Assembly: GCF_000092865.1 (NCBI RefSeq)
Contig: NC_014151.1
Location: forward strand, 806,001-870,000
Reading direction: 5' to 3'
Origin: Cellulomonas flavigena DSM 20109
GTDB taxonomy: Bacteria > Actinomycetota > Actinomycetes > Actinomycetales > Cellulomonadaceae
Length of the DNA stretch: 64,000 bases
The notes beneath the pieces are model-generated. The model was not told the origin of the DNA. It made no database searches and was given only the letters and a program-made list of their open reading frames with translations. This document shows, piece by piece, positions 45,092 through 55,030 of this stretch (position 1 is the stretch's first letter; every line of letters starts with the position of its first letter). The translations under genes were made by a program, and so were the position numbers.

Positions 45092-46084
45092 ATGCAGACG
45101 CGAGTGCTGGGCAGGACGGGTCGTGAGGTCGGCGTCGTGGGGCTGGGCTGCTGGCAGCTCGGCGGCGACTGGGGGACGGTCGCGGACGACACCGCACTGT
45201 CGGTGCTGGAGGCCGCGGTCGACTCCGGCGTGACGTTCCTCGACACGGCCGACGTGTACGGCGACGGACGGTCCGAGCGGGCCGTCGGCGCGTTCCTCGC
45301 GTCGCGCCCGGACGTCGCGGACCGCGTCACCGTGGCCACGAAGATGGGTCGCCGCGCCGACCCGCACGTGGCGGGCGCGTACACGTACGACGCGTTCTGC
45401 CGCTGGACGGACCGCAGCCGCGAGAACCTGCGCACCGACACCCTCGACCTGGTCCAGCTCCACTGCCCGCCCACCGAGGTGTTCCACACCGACGAGGTGT
45501 TCGACGCGCTCGACCGCCTCGTCGAGGACGGGCGCACCGCCGCGTACGGGGTCTCCGTCGAGACCGTGGACGAGGCGCTCGCGGCCATCGCGCGCCCCCA
45601 CGTCGCGAGCGTGCAGATCATCCTCAACGTGTTCCGCCGCAAGCCGCTCGAGCAGGTCCTCCCGGCCGCGGCCGAGGCCGGCGTCGGGATCATCGCGCGC
45701 GTGCCGCTCGCGTCGGGGCTGCTGTCCGGCAAGTACGACGCGGACACGCAGTTCGCGCCCGACGACCACCGCGCCTACAACCGGCACGGCGAGGCGTTCG
45801 ACGTCGGCGAGACGTTCTCGGGTGTGCCGTACGACGTCGGTGTCGCCGCCGCCCGCGAGGTCGCGGCCCTCACGCCGTCCGGCATGACGACCGCCCAGCT
45901 CGCGCTGCGGTGGATCGTGCAGCAGCCCGGCGTGTCCGTCGTCATCCCCGGTGCCCGCACGCCCGTGCAGGCCCGCGCCAACGCGGACGCGGCCCGCTTC
46001 GACGATCTCTCCGACGAGACCCTCACGGCTCTCGAGCGCGTCTACGACGACAGCATCCGCGAGCACGTCCACACCCGCTGGTGA
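45092..46084 (+). CDS. Aldo/keto reductase
   Basis: 330 residues from ATG 45092. The catalytic tetrad is visible: Asp and Tyr in FLDTADVYGDG, Lys in VATKMGRR, and His in LVQLHCPPT. A late NADPH block is SVVIPGARTPVQARANADA. The enzyme should reduce aldehydes or ketones, probably sugar-like or xenobiotic, using NADPH. The start at 45092 follows a weak GAGGTAG ribosome site. It is divergent from the SRPBCC gene and lies before the phased repeat at 46107. Confidence 0.9.
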   Translation: MQTRVLGRTGREVGVVGLGCWQLGGDWGTVADDTALSVLEAAVDSGVTFLDTADVYGDGRSERAVGAFLASRPDVADRVTVATKMGRRADPHVAGAYTYDAFCRWTDRSRENLRTDTLDLVQLHCPPTEVFHTDEVFDALDRLVEDGRTAAYGVSVETVDEALAAIARPHVASVQIILNVFRRKPLEQVLPAAAEAGVGIIARVPLASGLLSGKYDADTQFAPDDHRAYNRHGEAFDVGETFSGVPYDVGVAAAREVAALTPSGMTTAQLALRWIVQQPGVSVVIPGARTPVQARANADAARFDDLSDETLTALERVYDDSIREHVHTRW

Positions 46085-46106
46085 CCTGACGCCCCCCGCT
46101 CCCTTC

Positions 46107-46180
46107 GCCGAGTGCGGGGGTCACGCACCGAGTGCGGGGGATACGACCCCCGCACTCGGCGAGCTTCCCCCGCACTCGGC
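46107..46180. repeat. Phased palindromic repeat, four units at 20-base period
   Basis: Units start at 46107, 46127, 46147 and 46167, exactly 20 bases apart. The first two read (G/A)CCGAGTGCGGGGG and the last two are its inverse CCCCCGCACTCGGC. The array can fold into a long hairpin between two convergent genes, so it may also act as terminator. It is too short and GC-biased to be a CRISPR array. Confidence 0.85.
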
Positions 46181-46207
46181 GAGGGGGGTGCGAGGGGGTG
46201 CGAGGGG

Positions 46208-47083
46208 TCAGCGGCGGCGGAGGCCTCGGCGGCGGCGGGTGGGGGTGTCCGCGGTCGGGGCGTCCCACGTGGGGGCGGGAGCCTGGCCCGCGGGCGGGTA
46301 GACCGTGGCATCGCCGCCCGCGGACGGGGAGGCGGGCGCCGCCCCGGGAACGGCACCGCCCGACGGGGACGCCATGGCGCCGCCCGGGTGGCCGGCGGCG
46401 CCCGCAGGCAGGACGACGGGGGCGGCCCCGGCCTCGACGACGCGCGGGAACGTCGCCGGAGGCGGGCCGAAGGCCAGGCGGGCGCCCTTGACGACGGTCT
46501 GGCCCAGCGCGCGCCCGCCCGCGACACCGATCGCGGCGCCGATGCCGTACGGCGCGAGCCGGCCGAGCGCGACGCCGCCGAACCGTGCGGCCTGCGTGCG
46601 CACGAGCTTGCGCGTGAGCTGGTTGTTGACCTTGCGGACGGTGCCCATCGGCATGCGCGTGAGCAGCAGCTTCCCGACGCGGACCGTCGCGATCTCGGTG
46701 CTGTCGGTGATGACCTTGGTGCCGGACTCGCCCAGCAGGGTCGCGAGCAGCAGGGCCTTGCGGCGCTCGGTGTCGGTGACGTCGATGCCGTGCACGGACG
46801 CCACGGCCAGCGAGAACGCGGCGGAGGCGCCGAAGAACGTCGCGACGTCGCTCACCGTCAGCGCCGTGGCCAGGCCCGTCCCGACGATCGGCGCGGCCGC
46901 GGCGGCACCGACGGCCCCGCCCGTGCCGGCGACGACGAGCAGGTACTCCCGCTCGAGCAGGGCGACGATGTCCTCGGGGCTCGCACCCGGGTACTTGCGC
47001 TTCACGCTCTCGACGTGGGCGTGGATCGTCGCCGAGGGGATCGTCACGGCCTTCTCGAGGGCCGCCTGCACCAGGCGCGGCAC
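46208..47083 (-). CDS. EcsC-like membrane-associated protein (tentative)
   Basis: 291 residues. The region from residue ~45 to ~205 is rich in Gly, Ala and short hydrophobic runs (VVAGTGGAVGAAAAAPIVG, ALLLATLLG, GIGAAIGVAGGRALGQ). The layout recalls the EcsC family but I am not certain. The C-terminal ~85 residues are Pro/Gly/Ala-rich and end in a basic run (RRRRGLRRR). GTG 47083 lies one base after the OsmC stop, so the genes are cotranscribed. No catalytic motif is visible. It ends near the phased repeat. Confidence 0.6.
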   Translation of the reverse strand: MPRLVQAALEKAVTIPSATIHAHVESVKRKYPGASPEDIVALLEREYLLVVAGTGGAVGAAAAAPIVGTGLATALTVSDVATFFGASAAFSLAVASVHGIDVTDTERRKALLLATLLGESGTKVITDSTEIATVRVGKLLLTRMPMGTVRKVNNQLTRKLVRTQAARFGGVALGRLAPYGIGAAIGVAGGRALGQTVVKGARLAFGPPPATFPRVVEAGAAPVVLPAGAAGHPGGAMASPSGGAVPGAAPASPSAGGDATVYPPAGQAPAPTWDAPTADTPTRRRRGLRRR

Positions 47084-47084
47084 G

Positions 47085-47621
47085 TCAGCGCTCCCCGGCC
47101 ACGGTGAGGGTCGTCGTCGCGCCCGCCTCGAGCGTGCGCCCGACCGTGCAGTGCTGCTCGACGGCGCGGTGCACGACCGTCAGCAGCCGGTCGCGCGACG
47201 CGTCGTCGAGGGACGACAGGTCGACCTCGAGGACCTCCGCCAACGCGGGGTAGCGGTCCTCGGTGGGGTGGGCCAGGCCGCCGACGCGGATGGTCACCTG
47301 CACGTCGTCGCCGAGCCGCCGCGCCAGCGCCGCGTCCGACGACAGGCCCGTGCACGCGCCCAGCGCGATCTTCAGCAGCTCGCCGGGTGTGAACGCGTCG
47401 GCGTCCCCGAGGGACCCGATGCGGACCTCGCCGCCGCGCGAGCTGCGGCCCACGTACTGCCGCGTGCCGGTGCGCTCGAGCCACAGCCGGGTGTCGTCCG
47501 CGTTGGCCAGCGGGTCCTGCGGGTCGCTGACGGCGGGCACGTCGGACACGTCGCCGAGCGCCGTGCCGCTGCCCGCGGGTGCCGGGTCACCGGCGAGGTC
47601 GCGTGCGTCCTGGGTCGTCAT
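47085..47621 (-). CDS. OsmC/Ohr-family peroxidase-like protein
   Basis: 178 residues from ATG 47621. A ~40-residue Asp/Pro-rich N-terminus precedes the OsmC fold. The block FTPGELLKIALGACTGLSSDAAL holds the first active-site cysteine, and VHRAVEQHCTVGRTLEAG the second. Such proteins reduce organic hydroperoxides with a pair of cysteines and dihydrolipoyl or mycothiol partners. The N-terminal extension is unusual and probably disordered. It is cotranscribed with the membrane protein gene downstream. Confidence 0.88.
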   Translation of the reverse strand: MTTQDARDLAGDPAPAGSGTALGDVSDVPAVSDPQDPLANADDTRLWLERTGTRQYVGRSSRGGEVRIGSLGDADAFTPGELLKIALGACTGLSSDAALARRLGDDVQVTIRVGGLAHPTEDRYPALAEVLEVDLSSLDDASRDRLLTVVHRAVEQHCTVGRTLEAGATTTLTVAGER

Positions 47622-47706
47622 GCGCCCGATCCTCGCACGCACGTGCGACGCCCGCCCGGGCATGCCGACGAGCGTCACGACGCCCGACGGCTCGACGCCC
47701 GGCGCG

Positions 47707-49089
<1,383 letters not shown>

Positions 49090-49126
49090 GAGGCTCCCCC
49101 TGTCTCGTCCCGCGGTGCGGGTGCGG

Positions 49127-49663
49127 CTACGACTCCTGCAGCGCCGCCAGCGTGAGGTCGGCGACGACGCCCGGCGGGTCCTCGACGAGCACGGTGACGC
49201 CGTCCTCGTCGTCGCCCAGCGGCTCGAGCGTGCTCAGCTGCGACGGCAGCAGCGTGGTCGGCATGAAGTGCCCCTTGCGGTGCGCCATGCGGTCGGCCAG
49301 CAGGTCCTCGTCGGCCGTCAGGTGCACGAACCGCACGCGTCCCTCGGCGGAGCGCAGCACGTCACGGTAGGAGCGCTTGAGCGCCGAGCACGTGACGACG
49401 GACGGCCGGCCGACGCGCGTCTGCTCCGTGAGCCAGTCGCGGATCGTCTCCAGCCACGGCCACCGGTCGTCGTCGTCCAGCGGCGTACCGGCCGCCATCT
49501 TGTCGATGTTGGCCTGCGGGTGGAACTCGTCGGCCTCCGCGTAGGGGCGGCCCAGGCGCTCCTGGAGGATGCCCGCGAGGGTCGTCTTGCCGGACCCCGC
49601 CACCCCCATGAGCACGAGGTGCTCGATCGTCCCGGTGCCGCCGTGCGTCGTCGCGTCCGTCAC
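49127..49663 (-). CDS. gntK: Gluconokinase
   Basis: 178 residues from GTG 49663. The P-loop VLMGVAGSGKTT is the gluconokinase form. ADEFHPQANIDKMAAGTPLD and DDDDRWPWL bind gluconate, and CSALKRSYRD is also diagnostic. It phosphorylates D-gluconate with ATP to 6-phosphogluconate, which enters the pentose phosphate route. The gene precedes gntP in an operon. Length fits the family (170-180). Confidence 0.94.
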   Translation of the reverse strand: MTDATTHGGTGTIEHLVLMGVAGSGKTTLAGILQERLGRPYAEADEFHPQANIDKMAAGTPLDDDDRWPWLETIRDWLTEQTRVGRPSVVTCSALKRSYRDVLRSAEGRVRFVHLTADEDLLADRMAHRKGHFMPTTLLPSQLSTLEPLGDDEDGVTVLVEDPPGVVADLTLAALQES

Positions 49664-49791
49664 GTGCCCCACTGTGGCGGAGCGGGGCGCCCGCGGCCAC
49701 CCGGCGCCCACCCGAGGGCCCGCGGGGGTTCTCGTGAGCAACCTGTGAAAGGGGTGGCGCCGGGAACACGGCCCGGGTTCGGATCGTTGCG

Positions 49792-50211
49792 ATGACTGGT
49801 ATGAGAAGACGATACGAAGAACTCGAGACCGAGGACGGCAAGGTCGTCCGCTACCAGCGACACGAGAACGGCGGCGGCCTCGTCGCCAAGGGTGCCCGGG
49901 TCGACGAGACCGCCTACGTGGCGGACTCCGCCTGGGTCGACCCCGGCGCCGTCGTCGAGCCCGGAGCATCCGTCGGCAAGTTCTGCTGGGTCGAGCCAGG
50001 CGCCGTCGTCGGGCCCCGCGCGCGGCTCGGCTCGCACGTGCACGTGGGCCGTGACGCGGTGGTCGGGCGCGGTGCGCGGCTGGGCGCACGGGTCGACGTG
50101 GGTGCCGGCGCGCAGCTCGCGCCCGGCCTCGTCGTCGAGCCCGAGGCGAAGATCGGCGACGGCGCGCACGTCGAGCGCAGCGGCATGCCGCCGCACGTCC
50201 TCGCGGCCTGA
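49792..50211 (+). CDS. Left-handed beta-helix (hexapeptide-repeat-like) protein
   Basis: 139 residues, ATG at 49792 (second ATG at 49801). After a charged N-terminus (EELETEDGKVVRYQRHENG) the protein is built of six-residue turns such as ADSAWV, DPGAVV, EPGASV, EPGAVV, GRDAVV and GRGARL, which form a short left-handed beta helix. No acetyltransferase active-site histidine is clear. A trimer-forming scaffold or a gamma-carbonic-anhydrase-like protein is possible, but the three metal histidines of that family are not seen in order. Function unknown. Confidence 0.7.
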   Translation: MTGMRRRYEELETEDGKVVRYQRHENGGGLVAKGARVDETAYVADSAWVDPGAVVEPGASVGKFCWVEPGAVVGPRARLGSHVHVGRDAVVGRGARLGARVDVGAGAQLAPGLVVEPEAKIGDGAHVERSGMPPHVLAA

Positions 50212-50353
50212 CGCACCCCCCAGCGGGCGACGGGCAGCGGGCTCGGCCCGGTCGCGCGGGTGAACGCCGCGCGACCGGGCCCGCGCGGGCGCACGGTCCT
50301 GCATCCTGGGGACCCCGCGGCTGCCGGCCGCCCGGACGTGCAGGGAGCAGACG

Positions 50354-51265
50354 ATGGGGTGGTTCACCCGCAAGGCGCAGGCGGCTGACGAGGCGTTCCC
50401 CTTCCTCTCCCGCGACGACGCCGACCACCTGCGGGGCGTCGCCGCGGACGCGTTCGCCCGCGCCGGGCGCCCGGTCACGGTCCACGACGACCACCTCGAG
50501 GGTCCCGACGGCATGCAGTTCGGCCTGTGGAACCTCGCCGCGACGTGCCACGAGGCCGGCCGGCGTTCGCAGTGGCCCGCGATCGCGGACCGGCACGTCG
50601 GCCAGGTGCTCACGCTGCCCGACCCGTCCGCGCTCGACGACGAGGGTCTTCTCGACGTCGTGATGCTGCGCGCGGTCGCCCCCGACCAGATCCCCCCGGA
50701 GCACCGCCACCGCTTCCAGCACGCGGTCGACGTGGCCGAGGGGCTGCTGCAGATCCTCGTCGCGGACTTCCCGACCACCGTCGCGACGCTCGGCGACGAG
50801 GACGTCGACCGCGTCGGGCGCGAGCGCATGCTCGCCGCCGGGCGAGCGCGGCTCGTCGCCGAGCCCGTTGAGCACGAGAGCGTCGACCTCGACGGCGGCG
50901 TACGCCTGGAGGTCTTCTCCGGCGAGTCCGTCTACGTCGCCAGCAAGGTGCTCGTGCTCCCCGAGCTGCTGCGCGACCTGCACGGCGAGCGCGCCTACCC
51001 GGACGGCGTCCTCGTCGCCGTGCCCGACCGGCAGACGCTCCTGCTGCACGTCCCCATCGACGCGGGCGTCATGACCGCCCTGCAGACCCTGGCCGGCAGC
51101 GCGGCGCGCGCGTGGGCGACCGCGGCCGGGGGAGTGTCGCCGTCCGTGTACTGGTGGCGCGACGGCTCGCTGACCCGGATCAGCCGCCTCGACGGCGACG
51201 GCGGTGTCGCGGTCGAGGTGCACCCGGAGCTCGGGGAGGTGCTGGACCGGCTCGCGGCGGGCTGA
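50354..51265 (+). CDS. Conserved hypothetical protein
   Basis: 303 residues from ATG 50354, with AGGGAG upstream. It is a soluble, acidic protein without signal or membrane helices. The start MGWFTRKAQAADEAFPFLSR resembles small secretion-independent regulators, and DGVRLEVFSGESVYVASKVLVL and PDGVLVAVPDRQTLLLHVPI suggest an alpha/beta fold. I do not recognise the family. The 97 bases to the next gene hold nothing clear. Confidence 0.6.
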   Translation: MGWFTRKAQAADEAFPFLSRDDADHLRGVAADAFARAGRPVTVHDDHLEGPDGMQFGLWNLAATCHEAGRRSQWPAIADRHVGQVLTLPDPSALDDEGLLDVVMLRAVAPDQIPPEHRHRFQHAVDVAEGLLQILVADFPTTVATLGDEDVDRVGRERMLAAGRARLVAEPVEHESVDLDGGVRLEVFSGESVYVASKVLVLPELLRDLHGERAYPDGVLVAVPDRQTLLLHVPIDAGVMTALQTLAGSAARAWATAAGGVSPSVYWWRDGSLTRISRLDGDGGVAVEVHPELGEVLDRLAAG

Positions 51266-51362
51266 CCTCGTCGGACGTCGACGGACGTCACCGCCCGGAA
51301 CCTTCCGACCTCACCCCCGCGGACGCTGCGCGGGGTGGGTGCGGCACGGCAGGATGTCCGAC

Positions 51363-52034
51363 ATGCGCAGCGACATCTTCGACCAGACCAACCTCGAGGT
51401 CGAGAACGGCCAGCGGTTCTTCCTCCAGAACCCCAAGATGCTCAAGGTGACCCTGGGCGAGCCCGTGCTCGCCGCGAAGGGCGCGATGGTGGCGTACCAG
51501 GGCGCCGTGCAGTTCCACCACAAGGGCTCGGACACGCTCGCGAAGTTCGTCAAGCGCGCGATCTCGTCGGACGACCAGGCGCTGATGACCGTGTCCGGGC
51601 AGGGCGACGTGTTCTTCGCGCGCATGGCCGAGGACGTGTTCATCATCCACCTCGAGGGCGACGCGATCAGCGTCGGCGGGCAGTCGCTGCTCGCGTTCGA
51701 CGCGACCCTCCAGTGGGACCTGCACCGCACGCGGGGCGCCGGGATGATGACCGGCGGGCTCTTCAACACCCTCATCCAGGGTCACGGTGCCGTCGCGCTC
51801 ACGTCCGACGGCAAGCCCGTCATCCTCGACTGCTCGCAGCAGCCGACGTTCGTCGACCCCAACGCGGCCGTCTGCTGGTCGGCCAACCTCGTGCCCGAGG
51901 TCGTGTCGAGCATGAACATGTCCTCCCTGCTCAGGGGCGGGACGGGCGAGGCGTTCCAGTACAAGTTCCACGGGCCCGGCTTCGTCGTCGTGCAGCCGTC
52001 GGAGGGGTTCTCGGGGGTCGTGCAGTCCGGTTGA
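51363..52034 (+). CDS. AIM24-family protein
   Basis: 223 residues from ATG 51363 (an ATG at 51354 adds three). The start MRSDIFDQTNLE and LQNPKMLKVTLGEPVLAAKG are typical of this family, followed by MVAYQGAVQFHHKGS, FNTLIQGHGAVALTSDG and VCWSANLVPEV. The TraM/AIM24-like beta fold is shared with a yeast mitochondrial protein; in bacteria the role is unknown, though tellurite or membrane stress has been proposed for relatives. It seems to be transcribed alone. Confidence 0.88.
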   Translation: MRSDIFDQTNLEVENGQRFFLQNPKMLKVTLGEPVLAAKGAMVAYQGAVQFHHKGSDTLAKFVKRAISSDDQALMTVSGQGDVFFARMAEDVFIIHLEGDAISVGGQSLLAFDATLQWDLHRTRGAGMMTGGLFNTLIQGHGAVALTSDGKPVILDCSQQPTFVDPNAAVCWSANLVPEVVSSMNMSSLLRGGTGEAFQYKFHGPGFVVVQPSEGFSGVVQSG

Positions 52035-52182
52035 GCCTCTTTGGGCAGCGTCGGGTGACTTGAGCGTTTGAGCGGGTGAAACCCTGGTAGGTCCTGGTTG
52101 CCGCCAATATCCGGGTGTGACCATGGGGCCGACGCGCGGCCCGACCGGGGCCTGCGCCACCGAACGCTGGGGGGCGGCCGGG

Positions 52183-53430
52183 ATGACAGGTGCACGACTT
52201 CGAGGTCGGGTTCGAGGACCCGCGGCATGCGTGGCGGCGACGCTGCTCGTCGCGGTCCCGGCACAGGCGGCGACCGGCGCGGGCACGTCGCCCGAGCTCG
52301 TGGTGCCGGCCGACCCCGTCGTCCTCGCCGGCGCCGTCGAGCCCGTCGAGATCGTGGTGCCCGGCGCTGCCGCCGCGGCCCACCGGATCAGCGAGGCCGG
52401 GGTCGTCGTCGGCGACGCGACGCTCGACGGCGGGTCCATGCGCGTGTTCCGCTGGCAGGACGGTGCGGCGGCGGAGGTGCTCACCGACGTCGACGTCGAC
52501 AGCAGCGCCGTCGACGTCAACGAGGCCGGTCAGGTGCTCGTGCAGACGTACCGGCCCGACGGGTCCGCCGGAGCCCTGCTGTGGCAGCCCGACGGGACCG
52601 TCGTCGACCTCGCACCCGAGCCGCTGACCGCCTACGGCTGGGACCTCGACGACGCGGGGCGCGTCGCGCTCAACCTCACCGACCCCGGCGACTGGCAGAC
52701 GCACGCGGCGCTGTGGCACGACGGGACGCTCACGCGGCTCGACGACCGCGGCGGTGCCAGCTACGTCGGCGAGGCCGGTGCGCTCAACGCGCGCGGCGAG
52801 ATCGTGGGGACCGTCGTCACCGACGTCGGCTCCCGGGCCGTCGTGTGGCGCGACGGCGTGCCACACGACCTCCTGCTGCCCAAGGGTGCCGAGTCCTTCG
52901 CCGAGGGCGTCAACGAGCACGGTGACGTCCTGGGCACCGTGCAGCGGGACGCGCTGACGCGCGCCGTCGTCTGGGAGAAGGGGCGGCTGCTGCGCTACCT
53001 CGTGCACGGGCAGGTCGAGCGGCAGCGGTTCTACGACCTCAACGAGAACGGCGTCGCCGTCGGGTCCGTCGGGGACACCCGCGAGTCCATGCAGGCGGCC
53101 CTCGCGGACCGGCGCGCCACCGCGTTCCTGCCGACGCTCGGCGGCCCGACGGGCACCGCGTACGCCGTCAACGACGACGGGGTCGTCGTCGGGGCGTCGA
53201 CGCTCGACGCCGACGCCGCGTACGGGCACGCCGTCGCCTGGGTGCGCGGGGCGGCCGTGCCGCTCAGCGGCCGCGTCGACGACGCCGAGCCCGTGAACAG
53301 CGCGGCCCTCGACGTCGACGAGCAGGGCCGGGCCGTCGGGTACGTGCAGCGGCGCGACGCCGGCGGCGGCCTCGGGTTCGACACCCGTGCCGTGCTGTGG
53401 GAGCTGCCGGGCACCGTCAGCAGGAGCTGA
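52183..53430 (+). CDS. Secreted HAF-repeat (beta-propeller-like) protein
   Basis: 415 residues from ATG 52183, which places a basic region and hydrophobic signal (ACVAATLLVAVPAQA) at the N-terminus. The rest is built of repeated ~45-residue units with the pattern A-x-x-(V/L)-N-x-x-G-x-V-x-G (VDVNEAGQVLV, LNARGEIVGTV, VNEHGDVLGTV, LNENGVAVGSV, VNDDGVVVGAS, VDEQGRAVGYV), the HAF signature. It probably folds as a propeller outside the cell. Frame-compatible starts exist at 52117 and 52123 but give a poorer signal peptide. Role unknown. Confidence 0.85.
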   Translation: MTGARLRGRVRGPAACVAATLLVAVPAQAATGAGTSPELVVPADPVVLAGAVEPVEIVVPGAAAAAHRISEAGVVVGDATLDGGSMRVFRWQDGAAAEVLTDVDVDSSAVDVNEAGQVLVQTYRPDGSAGALLWQPDGTVVDLAPEPLTAYGWDLDDAGRVALNLTDPGDWQTHAALWHDGTLTRLDDRGGASYVGEAGALNARGEIVGTVVTDVGSRAVVWRDGVPHDLLLPKGAESFAEGVNEHGDVLGTVQRDALTRAVVWEKGRLLRYLVHGQVERQRFYDLNENGVAVGSVGDTRESMQAALADRRATAFLPTLGGPTGTAYAVNDDGVVVGASTLDADAAYGHAVAWVRGAAVPLSGRVDDAEPVNSAALDVDEQGRAVGYVQRRDAGGGLGFDTRAVLWELPGTVSRS

Positions 53431-53517
53431 GCGCGTCGGACGACCGCGGGGTCGGGTGGACGTGCGGTGGTGGACACGCGCGCGTCGGCCCGGCCCCGTG
53501 CGCCGCCCGGCCGCTGG

Positions 53518-53928
53518 TCAACGGCCGAGGAGGCGCTGGATCCAGGAGCGGGGCGGGTCGGCGAGGCCGGGGGTGCTGGTCGTGTCGCGCACGTCCGTGA
53601 GCGGCGGCGGGGGAGGGGCGTCGACGGCGACGGTGCCGTGCGGGGCGTCGCGCATCGCGTCCTCCAGGTTCGCCAGGGTCTCCACGACGCGGTCGAGGAA
53701 GTCGTCGACCTCGTCCTGGTCGTACCCCTCGCGGAACTTGGTGGCCCGGAACAGCACGTCCCGCACGTCCTGCGCCGTCACCGCGTCGGGGGCGCGTTCA
53801 CCCGACTGCGCGGCACGCAGCGTCCGCGTCACCCGGTCGAGGAAGTCGTCCACGTCGTTCTGGTCGTAGCCCTCGGCGAACTTGGTGGCGGTGAACCTGG
53901 TGCTCAGGACGTCGTCGGCGCTCAGCAT
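53518..53928 (-). CDS. Small protein with two DivIVA motifs
   Basis: 136 residues from ATG 53928. Two copies of the DivIVA membrane-binding motif occur, TKFAEGYDQNDVDDFLDRV near residue 15 and TKFREGYDQDEVDDFLDRV near residue 62. A Pro-rich tail ends SWIQRLLGR. Full DivIVA/Wag31 proteins carry one such motif and a long coiled coil. Here the coiled coil is nearly absent, so this is not the polar growth scaffold itself but may bind curved membrane or interact with it. It is transcribed divergently from a 71-residue gene. Confidence 0.85.
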   Translation of the reverse strand: MLSADDVLSTRFTATKFAEGYDQNDVDDFLDRVTRTLRAAQSGERAPDAVTAQDVRDVLFRATKFREGYDQDEVDDFLDRVVETLANLEDAMRDAPHGTVAVDAPPPPPLTDVRDTTSTPGLADPPRSWIQRLLGR

Positions 53929-54054
53929 GGTCCGGATCGTCCCACTCCCGCGGGCGTCGTGCGCGGGATCGTCCACAGGATCACCCGCGGCGCTTGCGGA
54001 CGCCGGGGCGATCGTCGGCCATGCTGAGCCCCCATCGACGACGAGGAGGACGGC

Positions 54055-54270
54055 ATGACCCACGACGTCGGCCGCGACGGCCCTCCGTTGTCCGACTACG
54101 AGCAGATGCCGCTCGGTCGGCTCGGGCAGCGCATCCGCTCGCTGGACGCCGACGACGCAGGCGCCCTGCGCCGGTACGAGGAGTCGCAGGGCCACCGCCT
54201 GCCGGTGCTGCAGGTGATCGACCACTGGCTGCACGAGCTCGCCGACGGTGCGGAGCCGACGGGGGAGTGA
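54055..54270 (+). CDS. Small conserved actinobacterial protein
   Basis: 71 residues from ATG 54055, with GAGGACGG upstream. The block LSDYEQMPLGRLGQRIRSLD, then LRRYEESQGHRLPVLQVIDHWL, resembles a short actinobacterial domain (LP-x-Y-D...SLD...YE type) that also occurs at the end of larger proteins. I recall this as a DUF8129-like domain but cannot confirm it. No function is known. Confidence 0.6.
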   Translation: MTHDVGRDGPPLSDYEQMPLGRLGQRIRSLDADDAGALRRYEESQGHRLPVLQVIDHWLHELADGAEPTGE

Positions 54271-54403
54271 GGCGGGGCGGTAGGTCCTGTGACTGGTGTC
54301 GTCGGCGGGCCTTCCCCGCGGATGGTGGTCACATCTGCGACCACTTCCGCTCGGGACGCGGTGATCTGTGACCACTCTTGCGGCCGGCGTCACGGATGCC
54401 TGT

Positions 54404-54429
54404 CCGAGCCGGGCGGGTGCCCGGCTCGG
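54404..54429. terminator. Hairpin before the HTH/nucleotidyltransferase pair
   Basis: Eleven-base perfect arms (54404-54414, 54419-54429; CCGAGCCGGGC) with a 4-base loop. It can end transcripts arriving from the left and isolate the pair that follows. The 130 bases to its left hold short GTGGTCAC/GACCAC inverse pairs (about 54324-54345) and no gene. Confidence 0.65.
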
Positions 54430-54470
54430 CACGTCCGGCCGAGGTCGATCTGACGGCTCGTCCATCCGCC

Positions 54471-54506
54471 ACAAACACAACCACTAGCCATGTGTGTTGT
54501 GTTTGT
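54471..54506 (+). promoter_or_regulatory. Palindromic operator of the HTH/nucleotidyltransferase pair
   Basis: Perfect 11-base arms ACAAACACAAC (54471-54481) and GTTGTGTTTGT (54496-54506) are separated by 14 bases. The site is markedly AT-richer than its surroundings and lies 27 bases before the HTH start. An antitoxin-like HTH protein commonly binds such a site to repress its own operon. Confidence 0.7.
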
Positions 54507-54532
54507 TGGGTTTAGCCGCCTACCTTGGGATC

Positions 54533-55030
54533 ATGTCGTCGATCACGATGCCGTCCGCGGACGCCGACGAGCTGCTCACGACGGGCGAGGTTGCCCGTCT
54601 GCTGGGTGTGTCCAGGCAGCACGTCGTGAACCTGACCGAGCGTGGCGACCTGCCGTTCGAGACGACCGGGACGCACCGCCGCGTGCGTCGGTCCGACGTC
54701 GACCATCTCAGGTACTCGACGCAGCGACTCTCCGCCGACCAGCGTCGCTCGCTCTACCTCGCCTACGCGATCGCGGGCAAGCTCGTCCAGGACCCCACGC
54801 TCCTCGACGTCGCGCGGCAGAACCTCGCTCGCATGCGCGAGCGCCACACGCGCGGTCGCCCAGCGCAGTGGCTGCGCGAGTGGCAGGAGCTCCTCGACGG
54901 CCCTCTCGACGCGCTGCTGGCGGCGCTCACGTCACCGTCGCAGAGGTCACGCGAGCTGCGGCAGAACTCGCCGTTCGCAGGCGTGCTGACGGACGCCGAG
55001 CGGATGGCTGCACTGCGAGCCGCACGGTGA
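54533..55030 (+). CDS. Excisionase-type HTH protein (candidate antitoxin)
   Basis: 165 residues from ATG 54533. A MerR/Xis-type winged helix lies near residues 10-52 (LLTTGEVARLLGVSRQHVVN, then THRRVRRSDVDHL). The C-terminal part is helical, with a GRPAQWLREWQELLDGPLDA block. The stop overlaps the next start by 4 bases (GTGA), so the two are made together. HTH proteins of this kind occur next to DUF6036-type nucleotidyltransferases and probably act as antitoxin and repressor. The palindrome at 54471-54506 fits self-control. Confidence 0.8.
   Translation: MSSITMPSADADELLTTGEVARLLGVSRQHVVNLTERGDLPFETTGTHRRVRRSDVDHLRYSTQRLSADQRRSLYLAYAIAGKLVQDPTLLDVARQNLARMRERHTRGRPAQWLREWQELLDGPLDALLAALTSPSQRSRELRQNSPFAGVLTDAERMAALRAAR

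Noticed and set aside
46107..46180. CRISPR array
   Set aside because: Units are only 14 bases with 6-base gaps, two are inverted, and there are no cas genes.
49664..51223. Fusion of gluconokinase with a long upstream minus-strand frame
   Set aside because: The upstream part is Arg/Ala low-complexity sequence opposite two clear plus-strand genes; GTG 49663 gives a gluconokinase of normal length.
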